DNA from: Candidatus Poribacteria bacterium
GTDB taxonomy: Bacteria > Poribacteria > WGA-4E > WGA-3G
Direction of reading: 5' to 3'
Assembly (NCBI GenBank): GCA_028821605.1
Contig: JAPPFM010000059.1
Location: forward strand, 372,001-436,000
DNA: 64,000 nt
Made by a program: the position numbers and the translations under genes. The notes beneath the pieces were generated by a model, which saw only the letters and a list, made by a program, of their open reading frames with translations, ran no database searches and was not told the origin of the DNA. The first letter of the stretch is position 1, and each line of letters starts with the position of its first letter. This document shows, piece by piece, positions 1-7,551 of this stretch.

Positions 1-561
1 ACCGCTGACCTCGGTCCCAGCGGCATCCCGACCGACGAGTTTCGCCGGATACTCTTTGCTATTCGCTAAGATAACCTTAATTTCATCTGCACGTTCAATG
101 ACATGGTTATTCGTAAGAATGTAACCATCATCACTGACAATCACCCCGGAACCGAGACCTCTTAAAAAAGGCTCTGGATTTGGATTTAGATCGCGCGGCG
201 TACGCTCTCTAAAAAAACGTCTAAAAAGATCATCTCCGAAAAAACGCCTAAGCGTATCTTCGTCTTCGGGCGACATTTGTTCTCTTTGTGGTTCCTCGCG
301 CCTATTCTGTCTCATTTTCGTTGTAATTTGCACGACAGCAGGTCGCGTCTGTGCTACCAAATCAATAAACGCTTGATTGGCGCGTTCTAAGTGCAGAAAA
401 TCTTCCGATTTTTCAAATGTGTCGTTCGTTTGTCCAATTGCGGTTTGTAATGTGAACTCATCTGTCCCTCGGTCAATGACAAGTGCCGCCGCGACGATGA
501 GTGCCACTAACACCAAAAGCACTCTTACTGGAATTTGAAATTTGGTTCCAAGTCTGAACAT
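1..561 (-). CDS. HtrA/DegP-family serine protease, N-terminal part
   Basis: Partial gene running off the left edge; 187 codons are visible. The N-terminus has a hydrophobic segment (about residues 11-28) that acts as a signal anchor. A charged linker follows, then the trypsin-like fold entry with GSGVIVSDDGYILTNNHVI, in which the His of NNHVI is the catalytic-triad His. These envelope proteases degrade or refold misfolded periplasmic proteins. The ATG at 561 is preceded by a good GGAGG site. The Asp and Ser of the triad and any PDZ domains lie outside the window. A plausible promoter sits at 642-670. The family is clear; the subtype (DegP, DegS or DegQ) cannot be decided. Confidence 0.9.
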   Translation of the reverse strand, partial: MFRLGTKFQIPVRVLLVLVALIVAAALVIDRGTDEFTLQTAIGQTNDTFEKSEDFLHLERANQAFIDLVAQTRPAVVQITTKMRQNRREEPQREQMSPEDEDTLRRFFGDDLFRRFFRERTPRDLNPNPEPFLRGLGSGVIVSDDGYILTNNHVIERADEIKVILANSKEYPAKLVGRDAAGTEVSG

Positions 562-641
562 GATGTAAAACCTCCAATACAGTTCAGGGATGGTTCCGAT
601 CTCGGAGGCGGACCGAAACCACTTTTTTTAATTTTTTTGTA

Positions 642-670
642 TTTATATCCTAAAGACACACCTATTGGAA
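642..670 (-). promoter_or_regulatory. Putative sigma-70 promoter of the HtrA gene
   Basis: On the minus strand TTCCAA (665-670) and TATAAA (642-647) are separated by 17 bases. They lie about 80 bases upstream of the protease ATG. The -35 is a weak match, so this is only plausible. Confidence 0.4.
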
Positions 671-738
671 AATAAAGTTGCAAAAAAGTTCAAAAAAACG
701 GTGCATCTAAAAAATGCTGCGTGTCCGATGACCTTCTT

Positions 739-1089
739 TCACTCTTTACGCGAAATCCGATCCACATGTTCACGGACAATGTGCTCTGGACAGAGACGAA
801 TAAAAAGCCATGCCCCCGGCACAAGAATCACAAAAGCACCAACGATAAGATCGTCAATACGACCAAGGATGGGGAGAAAATCAAAATCGAGTGGATTCAG
901 CAAGTACGCAACAGCGAATATAACAGCTAATAATTCGGCAAGCACAAGAATCGCCTTCCGATAGACCGGAACGCGTTCATCAATAAACAGTCGCCACGCC
1001 AATCTGACGAAATTTGGAAGATGAAGAAGGAGGCGGAAAAATCGAAAGGATCCTCGACTTTTACCACCGAAGAAAAAAGAGTTAAACAT
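739..1089 (-). CDS. DUF1232 (YkvA-like) small membrane protein
   Basis: A 116-residue protein with the DUF1232 pattern. A short 'LFIDERVPVYRKAIL' segment is followed by a hydrophobic stretch ending in NPLDFDFLPILGRIDDLIV, the hallmark Pro-(I/L)-Asp plus LGxxDDL motif. A second hydrophobic helix follows (about residues 80-98). The family is widespread in bacterial membranes and its biochemical role is unknown. The gene lies upstream of, and on the same strand as, the HtrA-like gene, 177 bases away, so the two may be co-regulated. The start at 1089 is tentative because the upstream bases are A/T rich with only a weak ribosome site. Confidence 0.8.
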   Translation of the reverse strand: MFNSFFFGGKSRGSFRFFRLLLHLPNFVRLAWRLFIDERVPVYRKAILVLAELLAVIFAVAYLLNPLDFDFLPILGRIDDLIVGAFVILVPGAWLFIRLCPEHIVREHVDRISRKE

Positions 1090-1136
1090 ACCTTAAAGTT
1101 TACCAAACCCGTTTTTTATATGCAAATCAATTCTTC

Positions 1137-1226
1137 AGGACTTACGCAGCTTCTTCGCTGGCGAGGTTTGGAACCTCGCCAGCGGCGTGTAGGAACCGCT
1201 GTTGGTAAGAAAATTGCGTAAGTCCT
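1137..1226. repeat. 90-bp MITE-like element with terminal inverted repeats
   Basis: Perfect 12-bp terminal inverted repeats, AGGACTTACGCA (1137-1148) and TGCGTAAGTCCT (1215-1226), enclose a nested perfect 13-bp inverted repeat (1156-1168 with 1172-1184, 3-base loop). There is no coding capacity. The structure is that of a non-autonomous miniature inverted-repeat element. No transposase with matching ends is present in the window. Confidence 0.7.
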
Positions 1227-1734
1227 ATTCTTATACTAAGCTTTGAACAATTTTCGAGCGGGGCGGGAGACCTCGAAGAAACACCCCAGCAAAAACCCCC
1301 TACGAAAAACACAGAGGTGTAGGGGTTGGGAATGTAATACAAGGAATGGATTTAGTCTATTCCCAGACTAAATCCCCAATCCGCAGGAAAGCGTTTGTTT
1401 TTCTATGAGTGTCGTGAACGTGGGAAAATCATAAAAAAATAGACAGACCTTTGAAAACGCAACGACCATCGGACAAGAATTGTCCAAACTTTAGTATTCT
1501 TATAGTAAAATCCGAAAATATGTTTACATGCCGCGATAGGTCCCCACATTACACCCTTGTAGGGGCTGGGTTTCCCAGACCGTTCGGTCCTACCGCGTGT
1601 CCAAGTAATTACGGGATCTACTATAACACATTCTTATGGTTTGCTCAATATGACTTCATTTCTGGTTCGCAATCCATATTAACTTGAACCTTATGCTCTA
1701 TTTTGGTATACTATCCGCAAATAGTATATGGTAT
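1227..1734. other. Non-coding stretch with small palindromes
   Basis: About 500 bases without a convincing gene. It holds an 11-bp perfect inverted repeat (1348-1358 with 1365-1375, 6-base loop) just after a GTAGGGGTTGGG-like motif. A related GTAGGGGCTGGG motif with its own small palindrome lies near 1559-1600. A 7-bp inverted repeat, TATACTA with TAGTATA, is at 1707-1728. These look like REP-type intergenic repeats. An open 78-codon frame here is only translation of repeat DNA. Confidence 0.5.
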
Positions 1735-1975
1735 ATGCCAAACAGAAGGAGAGATTGTCAATAACCCCCCTAAAGGACGGGCTTGTGGAAGATGGTAGCC
1801 ACCCTATAACTTCTACGAGGGAAACTTATTGACTACAGTAATATATCACAGTATCTTGGTGTGGCAACCAGAATAATGTTTCGGATGCTCCCCAAGTCTG
1901 ATTCCTCTTAGATACTGTGATCTGGATGGGGCAATACAGACTCGAAAGAGGTTTACGTCATCTTCGTTCCAGTTG
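1735..1975 (+). ncRNA. Putative omega RNA (HEARO-like) of the IsrB-like protein
   Basis: The region upstream of the IscB-type ORF is rich in nested pairing. GTCAATAA (1757-1764) pairs with TTATTGAC (1826-1833). A perfect 12-bp stem joins ATCACAGTATCT (1845-1856) to AGATACTGTGAT (1910-1921), with a TGGT/ACCA hairpin inside (1857-1869). A CTC-GAAA-GAG tetraloop hairpin is at 1941-1950, and CTGGA (1922-1926) can pair with TCCAG (1970-1974). In IscB/IsrB systems the guide RNA scaffold is encoded directly upstream of the ORF, with the guide at its 5' end, so the guide would lie at or before about 1750. Structure seen by eye; function inferred from family knowledge. Confidence 0.65.
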
Positions 1976-2967
1976 TAGATAAGAATCAGCATCCTCTAAT
2001 GCCTACAAAACCCTCACGGGCAAGGCGTTGGATACAATCAGGTAAAGCGACACCGTTTTGGAAGAACGGCATTTTCTGCGTCCGTCTAAACGTTGTTCCA
2101 TCGGATACCGAGTTCCAAGAAGTTGTTGTCGGTGTGGACCCCGGTAGTAAAAAGGAAGGCTTTACCGTCAAATCACAAGCACACACTTATTTGAATGTGC
2201 AAGCCGATGCTCATGATGGTGTCGGTAAGAAAGTAAAGAAGCGTCGAGAGTTGCGTAGAGGTAGACGTTCACGAAAGGGGCCGAATCGCAAAAATCGCAC
2301 CAATAGACTTGCCAACAGAGAGCGTGTGCCTGCTGGCACTCGTGCAAGATGGGATTGGAAACTTCGTATCCTTGATTGGCTGTCGAAGTTGTATCCCTTC
2401 ACGCAGGTCTGCGTTGAGGATATTAAGGCTCGGACAAAGCAGTATCAGCAGCGGTGGAATCAGTCATTTAGCCCACTTGAAGTCGGTAAACGGTGGTTCT
2501 ATACCGAAATCCAAAAGCGATGGGAGTTACTAACTTTGCGAGGTTGGGAGACAAAAGAGATCAGAGACAATCTTGCTTTGAAAAAGTCGTCAAAGAAGTT
2601 AGTAGAAACCTTTGATGCCCATTGTGTGGATTCTTGGTGCTTGGCATATCATGCTGTTGGTGGCGATATCAGACCTGATAATACCGATATTTTTTGTATA
2701 TCGCCTATCCCGATACGCAGACGTGAACTTCACAGGCAAAATCCACAGAAAGGTGGGAAGCGTCCACGATATGGTGGGACTTTGTGTAATGGTATAGTGA
2801 AAAACACACTTGTTAAACATATCAAACACGGATTACTACGTGTTACTGGATATGATAGAAAAGGTGGCATCAACCTAAGTGAAATCAATAGTAGTAAGCG
2901 TATTGTTAGAGGTGCGAAACCCAATATGTTTCATATACGCAAACGACTTAACTTTCAATACGGATAG
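1960..2967 (+). CDS. IsrB-like RNA-guided RuvC nuclease (RRXRR family, no HNH)
   Basis: The first ATG is at 1999. In-frame codons upstream encode FVPVVDKNQHPL, which completes the PLMP motif typical of IscB/IsrB N-termini, so the protein probably begins at an ATC (1960) preceded by AAGAGG. Numbered from ATG 1999: PLMP/Arg-rich N-terminus (1-30), RuvC-I GVDPGSKKEG with Asp47, arginine-rich RRELRRGRRSRK bridge (82-93), RuvC-II VCVED with Glu140, RuvC-III FDAHCVD with His208 and Asp211, then a basic C-terminal domain. Only about 67 residues separate RuvC-II from RuvC-III and no CxxC/HNH is present, which is IsrB rather than IscB architecture. It is expected to act as an RNA-guided nickase. The only unusual feature is the start codon. 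Confidence 0.8.
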   Translation: MFVPVVDKNQHPLMPTKPSRARRWIQSGKATPFWKNGIFCVRLNVVPSDTEFQEVVVGVDPGSKKEGFTVKSQAHTYLNVQADAHDGVGKKVKKRRELRRGRRSRKGPNRKNRTNRLANRERVPAGTRARWDWKLRILDWLSKLYPFTQVCVEDIKARTKQYQQRWNQSFSPLEVGKRWFYTEIQKRWELLTLRGWETKEIRDNLALKKSSKKLVETFDAHCVDSWCLAYHAVGGDIRPDNTDIFCISPIPIRRRELHRQNPQKGGKRPRYGGTLCNGIVKNTLVKHIKHGLLRVTGYDRKGGINLSEINSSKRIVRGAKPNMFHIRKRLNFQYG

Positions 2968-2981
2968 GAGCGGACTTTCCA

Positions 2982-3001
2982 CTCCATGCTAAAGCATGGA
3001 G
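2982..3001 (+). repeat. Right-end subterminal hairpin of the IS element
   Basis: Perfect 8-bp stem with loop TAAA, 14 bases after the stop codon of the IsrB-like gene. It matches the single-strand hairpin recognised by Y1 transposases at the right end of IS200/IS605 elements. Confidence 0.6.
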
Positions 3002-3021
3002 CCCCCAGCCCGAAGATATAG

Positions 3022-3807
3022 ATGGCAACACAAAATGAACTGTCCGCGCAGCAAATTGCCGCGCAGCTTTATACCGTCAGGGAATTCACCAAAACCGAAA
3101 CCGACATCGCGGAGACGATGAAAAAAGTTCGGCAACTCGGATATGAGGCGGTGCAATGTTCAGCACTTGGTCCAATCGAACCCGCTGCTCTGAAAAACAT
3201 TGTTGATGGTGAAGGCATCAGTATCATCGCAACACATACGAGTTACGAGAGGATGCGCGATGAACCGCAATCCGTTATTGATGAACATCAACTCTGGGGA
3301 TGTAAGCACGCCGCAATCGGCGGACTGCCCGGTGAATACCGAACCGCTGAAGGGTACGCTAAATTCGCAAAAGAGGCATCCGAAGTCGCAGCGCGCCTTG
3401 CCGAAGGTGGGTTGACCTTCTCCTATCACAATCATAGTTTCGAGTTGGAACGCTTTAACGGGCGTACCGGATTAGAGATTCTGTATACCGAAAGCGATCC
3501 GAATTATTTTAAAAGTGAATTGGATACTTATTGGATCCAGCACGGTGGTGGCGACCCAGCCGCGTGGATTCGCGAGTTAAGGGGACGCGCTGACATCATC
3601 CATCTCAAGGATATGGCGATGCAAGGCTCTACACAACGCTTCGCGGAAATTGGTGAAGGCAATCTTAATTGGACAGCTATTCTGACCGCTTGCATTTACG
3701 CAGAGGTCGAGTGGTATATTATCGAACAAGATACCTGCTACGAACGTGACCCATTTGAAAGTTTAGATATCAGCCTCAGAAACCTGAAAGAGATGGGTTT
3801 TGCTTAG
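3022..3807 (+). CDS. Sugar phosphate isomerase/epimerase (xylose isomerase-like TIM barrel)
   Basis: A 261-residue AP-endonuclease-2/xylose-isomerase-type TIM barrel. The expected metal ligands are visible: Glu141 in YHNHSFE, Asp168 in ELDTYW, His194 in HLKDMAM, and Glu235 in IIEQD. The GEGNLNW motif is also typical. Such proteins isomerise or epimerise sugars or sugar derivatives and are common near oxidoreductases. Here the gene stands alone, so the substrate is unknown. Only about 10 bases separate the ATG from the mobile element upstream, and no strong ribosome site is visible. Its original promoter may have been displaced. Confidence 0.85.
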   Translation: MATQNELSAQQIAAQLYTVREFTKTETDIAETMKKVRQLGYEAVQCSALGPIEPAALKNIVDGEGISIIATHTSYERMRDEPQSVIDEHQLWGCKHAAIGGLPGEYRTAEGYAKFAKEASEVAARLAEGGLTFSYHNHSFELERFNGRTGLEILYTESDPNYFKSELDTYWIQHGGGDPAAWIRELRGRADIIHLKDMAMQGSTQRFAEIGEGNLNWTAILTACIYAEVEWYIIEQDTCYERDPFESLDISLRNLKEMGFA

Positions 3808-3830
3808 AGGTCTTATATTCATAGCAAACG

Positions 3831-3900
3831 GAGGCGAGTCTTCGTAGATGACCCATTCTGCGCGTACCTAAAGTGCCTGTGAGATACGAAGACCTCGCCT
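3831..3900. terminator. Long imperfect inverted repeat after the isomerase gene
   Basis: AGGCGAGTCTTCGTA (3832-3846) pairs with TACGAAGACCTCGCCT (3885-3900), with one unpaired base. It could act as a hairpin terminator, but no uridine tract follows, so it may equally be an intergenic repeat. Confidence 0.45.
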
Positions 3901-3957
3901 TATTTTTCACAGAAAATACCAGATCGGACAACCGCTTGAAATGGGATTTTTTTTTAT

Positions 3958-3987
3958 TTGACATCATATAGTGACTTGTGGTACAAT
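3958..3987 (+). promoter_or_regulatory. Sigma-70 promoter for tRNA-Pro and probably hom
   Basis: TTGACA (3958-3963) and TACAAT (3982-3987) with an 18-base spacer, about 21 bases upstream of the tRNA 5' end. This is a strong consensus promoter. Confidence 0.75.
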
Positions 3988-4008
3988 TAAAAAGATTAAT
4001 CTTGTTAA

Positions 4009-4082
4009 CGGGGCGTGGCGCAGCCCGGAAGCGCGCTTGAATGGGGTTCAAGAGGTCGCTGGTTCGAATCCAGTCGCCCCGA
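4009..4082 (+). tRNA. tRNA-Pro (GGG)
   Basis: Complete cloverleaf. The acceptor CGGGGCG/CGCCCCG has the C1-G72 pair typical of bacterial tRNA-Pro. The anticodon stem CTTGA/TCAAG has loop ATGGGGT, giving anticodon GGG. The T-arm contains GGTTCGAATCC. CCA is not encoded. Confidence 0.95.
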
Positions 4083-4100
4083 TCTCTGATACGCAATATT

Positions 4101-4127
4101 AGCTTGTAAGCGTTGCATGTACAAGCT
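4101..4127 (+). other. Hairpin between tRNA-Pro and hom
   Basis: AGCTTGTA (4101-4108) pairs with TACAAGCT (4120-4127). No U-tract follows. It may be a processing or pausing structure in a shared tRNA-hom transcript. Confidence 0.4.
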
Positions 4128-4164
4128 GCACGGTAGATAGTAAAGAAAGGAGGGAGTTGGAGTA

Positions 4165-5487
4165 GTGGATAAGTCGTGTATTAATGTTGGCATCTTAGGA
4201 TGGGGTACTGTCGGCACCGGCGTTTCCAAAATTCTGATAAATCAGAACGCCCTCATCGCCAAGAATAGTGGCACAGAATTATGCCTAAAAAAAATAGTAA
4301 AACGGACGCTGCCCGCAACACGCCAAGGCGTTGAGATCCCTATAGATTGTCTGACGACTGACCCCGCAGAAGTCGTTGACAATCCGGATATTGATATCGT
4401 TGTCGAACTTATCGGTGGTGTTACAGAGGCGCATTCCCTTATCAAACGTGCCCTCCAAAATGGCAAACATGTCGTCACAGCAAACAAAGCCCTCCTTGCT
4501 GAACACGGTGGTGAACTGTTCCAACTGGCTTCAGAACATCAAGTTAGCCTTAATTTTGAAGCAAGCACGGCAGGTGGCATCCCGATTATCAAAACACTTC
4601 AGGAGAGTTTCGCAGGCAACCAGATCCACTCCCTTTACGGCATTGTGAACGGCACGTGTAACTACATTTTGACGGAAATGCACGAGCGCGCTGTGGACTT
4701 TTCAGAAGTGCTCAAAGTCGCACAAGACATGGGATATGCCGAAGCCGATCCAACGCTTGACGTTGAAGGAATTGACGCTGCGCAGAAACTCATTCTTCTG
4801 ATTGCCCTTGCCTATCGGTGCAACATCTCGCTCCCACAATTCCATGTCGAAGGTATTAAAAACATTACCCAAAAAGAGATTCAATACGCCCGCGAACTCG
4901 GTTACGTCATCAAGCTGCTCGCCATTGCGAAGTTAAATGATGGGAATCGTGTGGAAGCACGCGTGCATCCGACACTCGTGCCGGAGCGGAGTTTGCTTGC
5001 GAACGTCGGCGGTGCATTCAATGCGGTTTGTGTCATTGGCGATGCAGTCGGTCCGACCCTCTTTTACGGACAGGGTGCCGGTGAGATGCCAACAGCGAGT
5101 GCTGTTGTCGCTGACATCATTGATGCCGCGAAATCTGTGCAACAAGGTGTGAGCACGCCGATTTCACGCGCATGGTTTGCCGGCTCACAGGCAGAGGTCG
5201 GGATATGTTCTATTGACGATATAGAGACACGCTACTACCTCCGTTTTGTTGTTGCTGACCGTCCTGGAGTTCTCGCGAAAATCGGTACTGTTCTGGGGAA
5301 TTGGCAGATTAGTATCGCTTCCGTCATTCAAAAAGATCCGCACGGCATGGATACAGTCTCACTTGTTATGTTGACACACAAGGCACGCGAAAAGAACATG
5401 AAAGCCGCGCTCGCTGAAATCTACACGCTTGAAGATGTAAAAGACGAAGCACAGCTCATCAGAATCGAAGAAGAAGTTGATTTCTAA
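4165..5487 (+). CDS. hom: Homoserine dehydrogenase
   Basis: A 440-residue NAD(P)-dependent enzyme converting aspartate semialdehyde to homoserine in threonine/methionine biosynthesis. An N-terminal Rossmann motif, GWGTVGTGV, is at residues 10-18. The NEASTAGG-like substrate region reads NFEASTAGGIPII. A catalytic Lys/Asp region, DVEGIDAAQK, follows. A C-terminal ACT domain (about 350-430, beginning YYLRFVVADRPGVLAKI) indicates allosteric control by threonine, as in other ACT-bearing homologues. The GTG start is preceded by a strong AAAGGAGGGAG site. The gene lies 82 bases after tRNA-Pro and probably shares its promoter. Confidence 0.95.
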   Translation: MDKSCINVGILGWGTVGTGVSKILINQNALIAKNSGTELCLKKIVKRTLPATRQGVEIPIDCLTTDPAEVVDNPDIDIVVELIGGVTEAHSLIKRALQNGKHVVTANKALLAEHGGELFQLASEHQVSLNFEASTAGGIPIIKTLQESFAGNQIHSLYGIVNGTCNYILTEMHERAVDFSEVLKVAQDMGYAEADPTLDVEGIDAAQKLILLIALAYRCNISLPQFHVEGIKNITQKEIQYARELGYVIKLLAIAKLNDGNRVEARVHPTLVPERSLLANVGGAFNAVCVIGDAVGPTLFYGQGAGEMPTASAVVADIIDAAKSVQQGVSTPISRAWFAGSQAEVGICSIDDIETRYYLRFVVADRPGVLAKIGTVLGNWQISIASVIQKDPHGMDTVSLVMLTHKAREKNMKAALAEIYTLEDVKDEAQLIRIEEEVDF

Positions 5488-5607
5488 GTTGTTCCGATAT
5501 TCATAATGTAGGGACGAGGAAGCTCACCTGTCCGACCTTGGCGTTCGACTGTCACGGCAGGGGAAACCTGAAGCCTGTCTCTAACAGATAGTTGAGGGAG
5601 ATTGAAT

Positions 5608-6153
5608 ATGAAGGAAGGCATAAGAAATACGTTAGTGTTCGATATGAAAGACTTTCGAGATGAGGACTTCAAGGAATACGAAACCGTTGTGCCGTCCGCA
5701 TCGCTTGATTTGACTTATGAAGAGACAGAATTTATCGATCCACTGTCATGTACAGCTACTCTTTTTCGCCAAGAGGACGACAATATTTATGTGACAGCCG
5801 ATATTACCACAACGCTTTTGGTAGAATGTCGACGCTGTATTAATCCTTTTGAGGTGGACCTAACGGCGACACTTGATCTGTTATTCTCCATTGGTAACGA
5901 ATCCTCGGAACAGGAGGAAGACGGGGAGCGATACTATGACGGAGAAACGTTAAATATTTCAGAAGATGTCCGGCAGGCACTTGTCCTTGAAATACCGGCA
6001 TGGCCCCTTTGTTCTGAAGCCTGTAAAGGTTTATGTCCTGAATGTGGCACCGAACTTAATACGGCGGAATGCTCTTGTGAGATAACGAATGAGACCCCGG
6101 TATCTGCCGCTAATCCATTTTCAGTCCTTTCAAAAATGTTGGATAACAGTTGA
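5608..6153 (+). CDS. YceD/DUF177 family protein
   Basis: About 181 residues. DUF177 proteins are linked to 23S rRNA accumulation and typically precede rpmF, as here. Two Cys pairs are visible: VECRRCINPFE near the middle and a C-terminal CSEACKGLCPECG motif that probably binds zinc. The ATG at 5608 is chosen because GAGGGAG lies 7 bases upstream; a TTG two codons earlier is too close to that site. This is the first gene of the yceD-rpmF-fab cluster, separated from hom by a 120-base repeat-like spacer. Confidence 0.88.
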   Translation: MKEGIRNTLVFDMKDFRDEDFKEYETVVPSASLDLTYEETEFIDPLSCTATLFRQEDDNIYVTADITTTLLVECRRCINPFEVDLTATLDLLFSIGNESSEQEEDGERYYDGETLNISEDVRQALVLEIPAWPLCSEACKGLCPECGTELNTAECSCEITNETPVSAANPFSVLSKMLDNS

Positions 6154-6228
6154 AACTGTAATAAATCTTTGAATTGTTAGGAGCAATTCCCGAATCACGA
6201 CCTTTAAATAAGACAAAGGAGATAATCC

Positions 6229-6414
6229 ATGGCACACCCAAAACGGAAAACGTCAAAAGCGAAAAAAAGATCGCGGCGGAGCCATCACGCGCTCTATGAT
6301 AAAGCCACAAGTGTCTGTTCATACTGTGGGGAGACGATTATTTCTCACCGAGTCTGTTCCGAATGTGGACATTATAATGGGCGACCCGTGCTGAAATCCG
6401 CGGACGAGGCATAA
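6229..6414 (+). CDS. rpmF: 50S ribosomal protein L32
   Basis: A 61-residue basic protein starting MAHPKRKTSKAKKRSRRSHH, the L32 signature. It carries two CxxC knuckles (CSYCG and CSECG) that bind zinc, the C+ form of L32. The usual yceD-rpmF order is kept. A good AAAGGAG ribosome site lies just upstream. Confidence 0.97.
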   Translation: MAHPKRKTSKAKKRSRRSHHALYDKATSVCSYCGETIISHRVCSECGHYNGRPVLKSADEA

Positions 6415-6534
6415 GTAAAGATCTCTTAGAAATCAGCGAACATAGATGTTTTACAGCAAGTTTCGGCTTGTCTATTTCAGTATAGGAAACCTGCAAGCGG
6501 TGCCCACAACACCAAAAATTTTAAGAGAGACATA

Positions 6535-7530
6535 ATGACGCAACTTCGACATGCAGCCATCACAGGAACAGGGTCTTATCTCCCTGAACGGGTTGTTAGC
6601 AACTTTGACCTCGAGAAAATGGTCGATACGACTGACGAATGGATTCAGCAACGAACAGGGATTGTCGAAAGGCGTATTGCTGAAGAGGATGTCGCTACAT
6701 CGGATCTCTGTATTCATGCCGCACGATGGGCTATTAAAAATGCACATATTGATCCGCTTGACATCGACATGATTCTCGTTGCGACGGTTACGCCCGACAC
6801 ATTTTTCCCCTCAACAGCGTGCTATGTCCAGAAAGGTATTGGGGCAAAGAACGCTTCGGCAATGGATATATCTGCCGCATGCGCAGGCTTCCTCTATGGA
6901 CTTGATTTAGCTGACGGAATGATTAAATCTGGACGATGTGACACCATTCTTGTTATCGGTGGTGAGATTTTCAACAACATCATTGACTGGAACGATAGAA
7001 GCACATGTGTCCTCTTTGGAGACGGTGCTGGCGCGGCTATTGTGCAAGCCACAGACGAACCCAAAGGTATCCTCGCATCCTATATTGGCTCTGACGGAGA
7101 TTACGCCGACATCGACCTTCTCGGTATCCCCGCAGGCGGTTCCAGAATGCCAGTCACCACGGAAGCGATTGATCAGAAGTTAGACAAGCTCCAGATGAAT
7201 GGACGAGAAGTCTTTAAATTAGGTGTCCGACTCATGCCAGAAGCCGCTCAACGCGTGCTTCGTGAGGCTGATGTCAGCGTAGAAGAGATCGATCTCTTAA
7301 TCCCCCATCAAGCGAATCTTCGCATCATTGAAGCAGTGGGCGATAGGCTCGGTGTGCCGCGTGAGAAGGTTTATATCAATGTTGACAAATACGGTAACAC
7401 CTCTGCAGCAACGATCATCATAGCGTTAGATGAAGCAATTCGCGAAGGTCGCGCAAAGCCGGGAGATCTTCTCCTATTTGTGACTTTTGGCGCAGGCTTG
7501 ACATGGGGAAGCACACTTCTAAGATTTTAA
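6535..7530 (+). CDS. fabH: 3-oxoacyl-ACP synthase III (KAS III)
   Basis: A 331-residue condensing enzyme that joins acetyl-CoA (or a branched acyl-CoA) with malonyl-ACP to start fatty-acid synthesis. The catalytic triad is Cys116 in SAACAGF, His258 in PHQANLR and Asn288 in YGNTSA. Length is normal. It is followed after 21 bases by fabD. The usual plsX between rpmF and fabH is absent; instead there is a 120-base non-coding spacer. Confidence 0.97.
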   Translation: MTQLRHAAITGTGSYLPERVVSNFDLEKMVDTTDEWIQQRTGIVERRIAEEDVATSDLCIHAARWAIKNAHIDPLDIDMILVATVTPDTFFPSTACYVQKGIGAKNASAMDISAACAGFLYGLDLADGMIKSGRCDTILVIGGEIFNNIIDWNDRSTCVLFGDGAGAAIVQATDEPKGILASYIGSDGDYADIDLLGIPAGGSRMPVTTEAIDQKLDKLQMNGREVFKLGVRLMPEAAQRVLREADVSVEEIDLLIPHQANLRIIEAVGDRLGVPREKVYINVDKYGNTSAATIIIALDEAIREGRAKPGDLLLFVTFGAGLTWGSTLLRF

Positions 7531-7551
7531 AACAGCGCACATCGGAAGAAA

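Larger units (their letters stand above)
1735..3010 (+). mobile_element. IS200/IS605-type element carrying an IsrB-like gene and its RNA
   Basis: The unit consists of a structured RNA-like region (1735-1975), an HNH-less IscB relative (1960-2967) and a 3' subterminal perfect hairpin CTCCATGC-TAAA-GCATGGAG (2982-3001), typical of right ends recognised by TnpA of the IS200/IS605 group. No tnpA is present, so the element is non-autonomous. It ends about 10 bases before the ATG of the sugar isomerase gene, so it supplies that gene's 5' flank. The exact left end is not determined. Confidence 0.7.

Noticed and set aside
1451-1687. 78-codon ORF in the spacer upstream of the IS element
   Set aside because: Its sequence is translation of a GTAGGGGCTGGG-type repeat, with no ribosome site.
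1999-2967. TnpB (Fanzor/Cas12 ancestor) as identity of the IS gene
   Set aside because: The PLMP and RRXRR motifs and upstream RNA position are those of the IscB/IsrB group; TnpB lacks them and has its RNA at the 3' end.
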